Shown here piece by piece: positions 55,600 through 64,000 of a stretch of DNA of 64,000 nucleotides. Numbering within the stretch: position 1 is the first letter of the stretch; each line of letters starts with the position of its first letter. The position numbers were made by a program, and so were the translations under genes. The notes beneath the pieces are model-generated. The model was given only the letters and a program-made list of their open reading frames with translations. It did no database searches and was not told where the DNA came from. This DNA is from Sclerodactyla briareus (taxonomy: Eukaryota; Echinodermata; Holothuroidea; Dendrochirotida; Sclerodactylidae): contig JAODTK010005695.1 in the NCBI GenBank assembly GCA_026419785.1, positions 349,605 through 413,604 on the forward strand. The letters are read 5' to 3'.

Positions 55600-58450
55600 T
55601 AGTTAACCGGTTAAAGAGAGGGGTACAGTTTGCAGCACGGAGGGCCTCACGCTAGGGGACGTAGCTAGGGATTTTGAGAGCAATTTTGAGGGCTGGGAGA
55701 TGAATCCTGCTAAGTTTGTTGGTGGAGTGTAGTGGAGAGGTAGGTGGATGCTGACATATTCGAGGAATAGACGGAGTACGAAGAAAGTAACGTTAGACTG
55801 GTTCTCGGGGAGATGTTCTCGTTACTACTTAAAGACCTAAAAGAGGGAAATTCGGAAATGCAGCACCAGTGAGATTATTGATATGATTATTAAAGCTTAG
55901 TTTATTATCAAGAGTGATCCCTAAGAAATTTTACATGTGGAGCTAAGGGGATTTATCCCGTAAGAAGTAAGGTGGCTATTGTTGGCATTTTGAAGACGAG
56001 GATCTTGTTGGAAAGTGGAGTAATTGATTAGGAGCATTTATTTTAATCGCCAGGAACAGAGACTGCACCAATGCTCGAGGTCATGGATGGGCGCCGCTGG
56101 AAGTTTGATTCATTATGCTGTTGTACTTACTGGAGGTGTACAAATGGCCATTCATCGACAATTGGAAAGTTAATATTGTTGTTTTACAGGGAAGGTCATT
56201 AACAAAGATGATATAAAGTAGAGGCATGGAGGACAGGCCCCGGGGGGTACCAGCATGAGATTAAGAAGCGAGGGAGGGTGTTATTATAATAAATGGAAAT
56301 TTGTCATCACGGTAGGAACGAAGAGAAGAAAGGAGACCAAGCAATCTATCCGGCAAACCCAAGCATAGACAGTTTGAGGCGCAAGCCATTGTGCCAAACC
56401 TGATCAAAAGCTTTTTCCCATTAGGAACTGCAGAAGTAATATTTTTACGTTGAAAACCTTGTTTATATTTCAGGATACGGGAGGAGGGGGAAAAAATTTC
56501 CCATATTGTGACGAAAACCCAGGACTGGTAGAGGTAGAGAAATTATTTTTTCCAGATTCTCAGGTTCTCAGTTTTAAGGCTAAAGAATCCTTTCAAACAA
56601 TTTGCAACGACAGAGAGGAGTCTAATAGGCCGATATTTAGTAGTGATCATGAGATGTTTTACCCGGTTATTAATGATGGCAATAGCCTGGCATTTTCCAA
56701 GTTTAGGAAAGGACCCCACCACCAGCCGGAGGTTGTAAAAAGTAAGGAATAGGCCAAGGAGCATTGGAGGCAGGGTTTTTTTTGAATGGAGATAAGGAAA
56801 ACTTCATCAAATGCCTGGAGAAGAGTTATTAGGGAATCCCAAAGCTCTGAGGTTTTCAAGTTCAATAAAAATAGGGGGGAGTTGGAATCAAACCATGTGA
56901 TGAAAGTGGAGTTAAAATTTGGATTTTTCATTTTGGGTCGTCGAGACCATTTTATTATCGGCATCAAAATTGGGATGATGGGGGGTTGAAAAATGTTGTC
57001 AGAAAGTTTTCAGCAAATAAATTCAGTTTGGTAATCTGGGTTTGAAAACTGAGAATGCAGTACAGGTTTGCGGAGCTGAACGTGGAGGTGGGATTATGAT
57101 ATTTTATAAGTAAATCCCCCCCCCCTTGACTTTGTTCAGAATTTAATAGGGTCTTTTTCCAGATTAATCAATTAAAGCGTTATCCAGCCTGAGATTTTTG
57201 GATCATTTATTCTTTTTAATTTGGGTTTGACATGGTATTAATTTAGTTTGATTTCTTTATTCCTAGTTTAAAAGATTAGAGATAAAGGTTAGTTTCCAAG
57301 CATTAGTTTAGGGTAGAAAAATAGGCAGAAGCTTTCAAATTATCAGTGATACAAGAAGAGACTATCAAGCAAATTATCAAAGTTTGCTCGTTAATGAGCA
57401 GCTTGTCAGGGTTGTATTTTAAGTGAGTTACAGAATTGTCCATCTGGTGTTTAAAAAGAGTCCAGTCAGTCCTCGACAGACATAATAAGGAAGCCGGTGG
57501 AAGTGGAGGTTTGGAGTTGATAGTTGAAATTGGAATTAATTATTTAGTGATCGCAGGTGGAGTCTTCAATAATTCGATTATGTGCTATGGAACAGGGAAG
57601 ACAAGGAGGGCTATAATGAAATCAAGTATAGTCTTCCTTTTTGTACGAAATGAGTAATCGGATTTTCGCCTAGTTTGGTGTTGGGTTAAGCCACAGAGAT
57701 TATTTTCATCCATGACCTCAAAAAGATGGCGACCATAATGGTGGTTTTATTGAGCCGATAACTGAATTGAGATTTTAGGTCCTACAAGGAGAGTGTTTGG
57801 ACCCGTTCCGAAAATAATGTTTATTTATAGCTACCGGGAGAATTATAGGAGCTAAAATGTCGACGTAGTTTATTTTTCGTTGGAGATTTTATAGAGAGAA
57901 CTTAATAATGGGAGGGGGGAGGATGTTCTGGACAGGGCATTTATTTAACTCCTTCTGAATGCAATGGCTACACCACCCTTATGCCGGTTAATATCTTACG
58001 GAAAGAAAGATATGAAGTTGGGGATCTCAAGTCTATGCTGGAATAGAATTTGGTTTCATTCAACAGAATATATTAGGATGTACAGGTACTCAGGGTAGTC
58101 AAAAAGGATGGGGAGTTTATTCCTGATACATATAATATTGAGGTCGAAAAAGGCCAAAATGATTAGAAAAGTTGGCACTAGCCATGTTGATCGAGAGGGG
58201 TGATTCGGACTGTGGGGTTGGGGACCTCATAACGATGTGTCCCGTCATGCTAATGATGAGAATATCTCTTCAATCGGATAGACATATTAAAGTGTGTTAA
58301 GGCTAGGGTGGGCAGCATTGCTCTTAGATTACTAGAATTTATTTGAGGGATGTTTGCCTCTTAAGGGACTATAACTAGTTCACGTAACCCAAAAGCAACA
58401 ACCGAAGTTTTGTTCCTTTTTTGTTAAAGTTTTTTGTGGACCTCCACCAC
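55600..58450 (-). pseudogene. LINE ORF2 (endonuclease and reverse transcriptase)
   Basis: The endonuclease motif RHKGGVAIAFRRS lies at about 57945-57990. The reverse transcriptase shows NYRPIRLLSVVANCLKGFF near 56590-56650, the motif A stretch DVEKAFDQVWHNGLR at about 56375-56425, and the motif B/C region PPRGLSSMPLLYIIFVNDLP at about 56190-56260. The Y/F-A-D-D box expected after it is degraded (DEWPF-like). Frame changes lie between the motifs. Confidence 0.8.
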
Positions 58451-58499
58451 TGTTGCAGCTTGGGCAGTAGGATTATTTTGAGAGTCATTGGGAATATTT

Positions 58500-59331
58500 T
58501 TTTGTTTTTTTTATTCCTTCCATTTTGTATTCGCTTCTAGCATACTTGGACAGCCTTTGTACATAGCCACGTGGTGACTTCCAGTTCGCGAGTTTTTTTT
58601 GTTTTTCTTTACCTGGGACATTCTTTTACTCTGTGGTTTTTTCGCCACAGCGAAGGCATGTTTCGGCATTGTGCAGTCTGATTGAATGGCCCAAACTTGT
58701 GACATTAAGCATTGCAGAATTTGGGGAGTTCGGTGTAGGGTAACACGATGGTGCGTGAATCCCATGTGACTCCATTCTTTATAAGTCTATTTTTGTTTCT
58801 TTGTTTCGTGACACCCACTGTAAACTTCAACGTAGGGGAGAATAGTTGCGTTGGAGATGAATCGTTGGCATTAGATTGGGGTTCATTATTTTGTTTCATG
58901 TTTTGGAGGGATTGATCTTCAGTGATTGATGGATTTACTCCCCCAATTACGGAGTTGTAGCTTAGCTGGGGTTTTGTTCTGTGGAATCGGGACTTTGGGG
59001 CAAATCTGATCCCCGTGGCCAGGGGGCTACGAGGGCATTGTGGCTAGGTTCAGACAACTTCAGAACATGGAATTAGGATTTGGTGTTCGAGATGTGCTTG
59101 AAGTTTTTGATCTGGAGGTTAGGCTTCTTAGTTCTAATCCTCGGGCAAGGGCAAAATCGTATGGAGAATTTCAGGGGTTTATGCCACTAACGATAACAGG
59201 GGGGAGTACTTGGGGGATTGGGGTTCTCTTGGGGAGGAGAGTCATCGGACGAGAAGCTGGCGGGGAACGGCTTTCGGGAAGGCGGCTCGAACCTCGGTAA
59301 AATCCGTCTGTTCACTGAGCTCTGCCATCAT
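58500..59331 (-). pseudogene. LINE ORF1 (gag-like, zinc knuckle)
   Basis: Begins at ATG 59331 in a good context (CCACCATGATGG) and reads MMAELSEQTDFTEVRAAFPK. It breaks, then continues with MKQNNEPQSNANDSS and, near 58520-58590, SHHVAMYKGCPSMLEANTKW, the Cys/His knuckle tail typical of Jockey-type gag. It is interrupted by several stops and shifts. Confidence 0.7.
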
Positions 59332-59635
59332 GGTGGCGAACCTAGTACTCGGCTTATGCCTTTAAAGGGCAATTAAGCTGACCAAAAAGGCCACAAAAAA
59401 AAAACTGACTGATGATAGTTAAAATGACACGGCTCGCAATAGACAATAAACTTTCGCTGCCAGAAGGACCAACGAAAAAGAAAAAAGTACAAAAATATAG
59501 GTTTTAGTACAAAAAATAAAATCAATAACCAAAACACGACTGTAAATGGCCGAAGGAAGACGGCTGCGACTTATAGGCTAGGAAAAAAACAAAACCCCCC
59601 CAAATTTGGTGGGGGGGAAATTAGGTTTTGCTGCT

Positions 59636-59757
59636 GGGACAGGGGATAATCCTTGTGAGGATTATACTGGGAGGGCCAATTTGCGGCCTCAGTTGATTGA
59701 AGGAGATAACCTCAAAAGGATTATATAATGAGGCCAATTTGCGCCCTGGTGATTGAC
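59636..59757. repeat. tandem duplication, unit about 57 bp, near LINE 5' end
   Basis: Two copies of a block with AACC-TCAAAAGGATTATA / CCTTGTGAGGATTATACTGG and GGCCAATTTGCG(G/C)CCT...GATTGA. It sits about 300 bases upstream of the LINE ORF1 start and could be promoter monomers of the element (inference). Confidence 0.5.
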
Positions 59758-59779
59758 AATAGCAAATAGTGCCGAGTGG

Positions 59780-60057
59780 TATTCTATATATATAATCTAT
59801 ATATAGATATATATATATATAATAATATATAGATATTAATATATAATAATATATATATAGATATAGATACTTATTATATATATACACGGTTATATATATA
59901 TATTGTTTTTTAAATTTGAATTTAAAAATTAATATATATATATATATAATAATATATATATATATATAGATATATATATATTATATATCTATATATCTAA
60001 TAATATAATAATATATATATATATATAGAAAAATTATCCAGGCCTGGATAATTTTTC

Positions 60058-60089
<32 letters not shown>

Positions 60090-60122
60090 CGATGATTATA
60101 TATATATATATAGAAAAAATAT

Positions 60123-60160
<38 letters not shown>
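59780..60160. repeat. (TA)n-rich microsatellite with embedded palindrome
   Basis: About 380 bases of TA-dominated sequence. It contains the perfect 64-bp palindrome 60011-60074, centred on TTATCCAGGCCTGGATAA. Confidence 0.95.
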
Positions 60161-60538
60161 TATTTGTACGTGGGTAAATGGTATGTGGTGTGGTGTTATG
60201 TCATGTAAGACGTGGGTTTTTCCTTGAATATTATCTTCTCGATCTGCGTGGTTGGAAGGGTCTGGGGAGTCCGCGTCATTATCGCCGAACAGTCACTCGG
60301 TCCACAGAGTGCAGTACGTCAGTGTGATTAGGATGCTGCACCGATCGGTCTCAAGCTAGGGGGGTGGGGTGTGCTGTATAGGAAAAGCATTTTTTCGGCA
60401 AATGCTGTGTCTAACGCGAAATAGGAAATTGCTTCAGTAGTGAGGCAAATGCGACAAAGTGCCCCCAAAAGTAGTGTTTCCCATGAAATAAGGGTCTCAA
60501 TCATGTTCAGACAACATCATTATACATGCTACCTTTAG

Positions 60539-60917
60539 GCGAAACAAAGACGAAGGGCAATCAGTTGCTGGTTGAGGCCGGTGGGCCGTTGATAGAATCC
60601 ACATAGGCAAGACGTATATTGGACGCCGAATACAGTGCCCGAAAACACGGCAGGACAGCGGTATCAACACTCTATGGCTGAGGATGGATAGTGCATACAA
60701 ATTCGGTAGGCTCGATGAGGAACCAAATATCACACCGATGATAACTACGCGACTATCAAACCAGTCGAGAAGGCACCGGCAACATCTGGGCTGGAGCAGA
60801 TATTTAAACGTGCGGGCGCGGAACGGGCACACATCCTCAACGACACCGGATCCTTCCTATCACTCACAGCAGACCCTACCGAGATCTCGTCGAGGAGATG
60901 CAAGATTTTACGAATGT
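60539..60917 (+). CDS. unassigned coding-like segment
   Basis: After a possible acceptor CATGCTACCTTTAG the frames in sequence read GETKTKGNQLLVEAGGPLIE, MDSAYKFGRLDEEPN, and TDDNYATIKPVEKAPATSG followed by LEQIFKRAGAERAHILNDTG, and end near ACGAAT|GTGAGA. Each piece looks like protein, but three frames are involved and no family is recognised. A 111-codon frame on the opposite strand is an alternative. Confidence 0.3.
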
Positions 60918-61679
60918 GAGAAACCAACAAATACTGTCACCTATTCGATTCACTATGTATTTCAGAGATCATCTTGTTATGATCCCCATCCCCAAAAACG
61001 GCAACCCTGGTTTTCCACACTCATAGGTGTTCCCAGTGTGGTCAGTTAGATTTCGGAATATCTGAATTCAATGCTGCCCAGCCTGTTAAGGCTTTTCTTG
61101 GGTCATACATAACACACCACATTTTCTCAGACGGATTAGGGGCTTTTGATACCCCCATTCAATACGGAGCTTCTATTCACGACAAAATGTGTCGAAAATA
61201 CACAGTGTAGATTGGAAGCCTAATCATTTCAGTCACAAAGTCCGGACTGCGATAAAAATACCCTAATTTGTTCTCACTGAATTAGTCCTCCACGAACTGC
61301 CGAGTTGACGACGCTTGCACGGCTCAGACACCTGTGGACAGACGGGGCATCACATCTCCAATAGGATGGTCATGAATAATACACTGAAGCCGGCAAACGC
61401 TTGAACACGCACGGCACCCAAGTGACACCATCTGTATTCTGATTTAATAATAACTCGAAGGCGTAAAAGATGACAATGTACGCACAATCGCCCGCAGTGC
61501 CGTCACAATACGCTCCACCGAGCATCACTTGATCCAGTGACGAGCGCTGCGTGAACATGGAGATTTTGAATGGTTATTGACGGTGTTGTGAGCAAGAAAG
61601 GCGTGGCTGTGGGACCAAAATGGGACCATCACTTGCATGACAGTAGTATTAGTAGAACAATTTTGGAAACACCTGGGTG

Positions 61680-61937
61680 CTATTTTTTGGAGGAGAATGC
61701 CTCAATCTTCATATATTGATAACATAGGGTGCAGTGTTTGGATCCAGGAAGGTCTTTCGGGTCTTTATAAACTTCGCTTGTAACTTTCCCGAAGTTCACG
61801 TAGCTATTCCGTTGGAACAGTCCAGTTCCTAATCTAACCAATCGATCTTCGAGGCAAAAATTTCCTTCTAAATATTCTCTCAATCCTACTGAGGTCTCAC
61901 AGTCATTGTCGTACAGTCCAGCTGCCGCTTTAATATA
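61680..61937 (-). CDS. unassigned coding-like ORF
   Basis: An open frame of about 83 codons on the minus strand after a stop pair. It reads KAAAGLYDNDCETSVGLREY, LEGNFCLEDRLVRLGTGLFQ and a stretch ending CTLCYQYMKIEAFSSKK with TAG. Its composition is gene-like and contains one CTLC pair. The family is not recognised. Another protein-like minus frame (61370-61558; SSLDQVMLGGAYCDGTAGD) follows and may belong to the same gene. Confidence 0.35.
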   Translation of the reverse strand, partial: YIKAAAGLYDNDCETSVGLREYLEGNFCLEDRLVRLGTGLFQRNSYVNFGKVTSEVYKDPKDLPGSKHCTLCYQYMKIEAFSSKK

Positions 61938-62842
61938 AACTTATTAAATTACCACATAAGGCGTGGATACACTTTTTCCCCAAGGGTGGGGGTGATATTC
62001 GTGATGGAATCGAGGCAGACGACCAATCCCTATGGGCGCGCAGAACATCACGAGTGCCCGTAGCGCGATAATCCCTTTCGGCCGGGGTTTTCAGGGCCCG
62101 CCGTAGGGCCTGGAACTTTAGGATACTAGAGGTCTTGGTGAATCTGTGGCTCTTAGGGAACATTTTATCTTGATTTGGAGTTGACACGATCTAGACCATT
62201 ATCAAAGTTGATTCATGTAATTCTGTTTATCATAGAACAGAGGTATATGGAGTTGGAATAGAATCCTGAGATGATAATTAATCAGGTGGAAAAAGTATAA
62301 GTATGCGGACCAAGTCGACGATATTCCCGGATAATCCAAAAAAGGGGGGGGGGGGGGCTGACACATAACAAAAATAGCATTGCTGAAGGGGGGTGAACCG
62401 GAAAAGACCACCCTTTGGATCGGACTGTCACCGTGGAATCTCAGTTTAATTGCTCCGATGTCCATGAGAGTATGTTCTAAGAGATTACTTCACCGGTTTC
62501 ATCGGGCCCTATCCGATGGTCGCCTTTTGACGTTGATCGGTCCAACGAGGTTTGCGGTCCTAAAATCCTATTACTTCGCATGCATTTGGGCCAATGTGTT
62601 TACGCCATTCTTGTACTATGATGGCAATCGTGTTTGCAAGGTAAAACTGTACGTCGATCGACCGATCGCATTATGAGCATCTCGGTCTTGAAAAAAATCA
62701 CTGATTAGCCAGTCAATACTCATGTGAACCCAACCTTTCACTTAAACAATGACCCCATTTCAGTCATTGCGGTGTAGAGGTTCTAAATATGGTCTTGTCC
62801 GTGTCTTTTTGCTGAGACTGGCCATTAATCTCCTCGGTACCC

Positions 62843-63172
62843 ATGGGCGTAATACACATTTTTCCGAGGGGGTGTGAACTTCTGGGACCGCAATGTTCGT
62901 CGAGACCGCCTTTTTTGATGACTATTTTTGTAATTTTTCCCAAGTTTTTCGCGACCGTGGTGCGTTGCACGCCGCGGGCGTGCCTTCCGAACAACCGGAC
63001 TATTTGTTTACAGTTTTTATGATTCTTTTTTCCCGAACCATACATCTTCGGGGGCTATTCAGGTTTCCTATAAAAATCGACTTTGGCCGCTCAGGACCTA
63101 ATTTTTTTGCCGCTCGGGACCGGACCTTTGTTATCTCAGGTAGAGTTCACAACCCCACCCCATAGTTACGCC
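62843..63172. mobile_element. MITE-like element with GGGCGTAA ends
   Basis: About 330 bp bracketed by GGGCGTAATAC on the left and, inverted, AGGGCGTAACTATGGGG on the right. The interior carries a TGGCCGCTCAGGACC / TGCCGCTCGGGACC duplication. No coding capacity. Confidence 0.5.
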
Positions 63173-63309
63173 CTGTCCCTAGCTAGCCCTGATGGCCTAA
63201 TGTCAAAATTTACATACTGTGACATGTTTGTCAGTTCGCTTGGTGTGCAGAACCGTGACCCAGCTTCGTTTGTCCGATAATCGGCCATGTTGAGGGCTTC
63301 GCCCGTCCA

Positions 63310-63620
63310 TGAGGCAATGGTTTATACAGACCAAACACATCTGCAGAGAGGCTATTCCACTCAATTGATCTTCCTCTGCAAAGAAAATAACGTCCTAAAT
63401 ATATAATCTGAAAATTCGAAAAGGTAGTCGAAGAAGGTCATCGAACCCATGGACAACTTTGAAAACCTGAATCCAATCACCCCGAATCGCCTTAGCTCCA
63501 TAGAAGTCAGAACCAGATGCTTCACCCTCTCTCTCATAGTGCGAATAGGCCCTTACTGCCAACATGAATGATTCTCGTAGCCCTCCTTCGAACTTCTCAT
63601 TACAACTTTAATCTTTCGTG
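63310..63620 (-). pseudogene. 3' end of a CR1/L2-type LINE (reverse transcriptase C-terminus)
   Basis: The minus-strand frames together read RERVKHLVLTSMELRR, IRGDWIQVFKVVHGFDDL and IEWNSLSADVFGLYKPLPHG. This is the LxLxxLExRRxRGDxIxVFKIxxGxDxL ... WNSLPxxVV tail common to CR1/L2/Jockey-type polymerases. Two frame changes occur. The polymerase core upstream is not recognisable before the window ends. Confidence 0.75.
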
Positions 63621-64000
63621 AAATAGGGTTTGCACACTTGCGCGGGATATCCAGGTGAGTCTTACCAACTACCGAAACAAAGGAAACCGACTGCGATGTT
63701 TCTGAAGTTCCGTAAAAACTGGTAATTGGTATACTATCTTGGAAACTTCTGCAGACTGCGGATCTGCGGTTCTGCCATTGTTGTACAGAAATGGCATGAT
63801 TTAAGAAAAAAAATACCTAAATGTACGGCCGTTCAAAAATCAACTTTTAACTTGCGCGTTTCGTGCCAGCCTCGCGTCCTTCTTCGTTATGCTGACCCTG
63901 GAATCCGTCAACCCCGCGATTGCTGTGTTAACCTCTCGTGTCCAGTTTAAAACTACAAGAGTTTGGTTCCCAGGACCAAGGATCCATTGGCTGAAGATCG

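Larger units (their letters stand above)
55120..59345 (-). mobile_element. near full-length APE-type LINE (Jockey/CR1-like)
   Basis: Minus-strand non-LTR retrotransposon about 4.2 kb long. From its 5' end: gag-like ORF1 with a zinc knuckle, an APE endonuclease (KGGVAIAFRRS), a reverse transcriptase (NYRPIRLLSVVA; LDVEKAFDQVWHNGL; LVPPRGLSSMPLLYIIFVND) and a 3' end that reads A-rich (the + strand has poly-T at about 55125-55150). Many frame breaks; probably inactive, although indel error inflates the count. Clade assignment is by motif style only. Confidence 0.85.

Overview
The window is eukaryotic. It has split genes with GT-AG introns, animal-type protein families, abundant non-autonomous transposons, tRNA-derived SINEs, non-LTR retrotransposons, CA and TA microsatellites and long G/C homopolymers. 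The repeat style (frequent TAGGCCTA, MITEs carrying poly-G or poly-C tracts) together with an ST8Sia-type sialyltransferase and a drebrin-like gene suggests a marine invertebrate deuterostome. An echinoderm is my best guess, inferred rather than proven. Every recognisable gene needs one or more single-base frame changes to follow its protein family, which looks like uncorrected long-read indel error rather than gene decay.

Layout. (1) About 0.45-13.37 kb, + strand: a GT29 alpha-2,8-sialyltransferase gene. At least nine exons can be placed, from the cytoplasmic tail and membrane anchor through sialylmotifs L, S, III and VS to a stop codon at 13,374. (2) 13.4-18.1 kb: mostly repeats, plus one well-bounded unassigned + strand exon (16.84-17.06 kb). 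(3) 18.14-33.28 kb, - strand: a drebrin-like/ABP1 gene, from ADF-H exons (33.3-28.9 kb) through coiled-coil exons and acidic tyrosine repeats to the terminal SH3 exon. The exon carrying the start of the SH3 domain has spawned an array of about eight 136-bp tandem copies of its own 3' end. Two + strand exons of an unidentified gene (26.04 and 32.63 kb) interleave with it. (4) 33-52.7 kb: gene-poor. It holds tandem repeats, two hAT-type elements with 8-bp target duplications, a SINE, CA repeats and a nest of MITEs starting GTGGCGTAGC. (5) 53.25-54.3 kb, - strand: an intronless-looking rhodopsin-class GPCR with frame breaks. (6) 55.1-59.35 kb, - strand: a near full-length APE-type LINE with gag, endonuclease and reverse transcriptase. 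(7) 59.6-60.2 kb: TA-rich DNA holding a 64-bp perfect palindrome. (8) 60.5-63.6 kb: unassigned coding-like fragments, a MITE and the 3' end of a second LINE.

The sialyltransferase (Golgi glycan capping), the drebrin-like protein (actin and endocytosis adaptor) and the receptor have no evident shared pathway. Their adjacency looks like ordinary animal gene order. Nothing resembles a prokaryotic operon, CRISPR or phage system.
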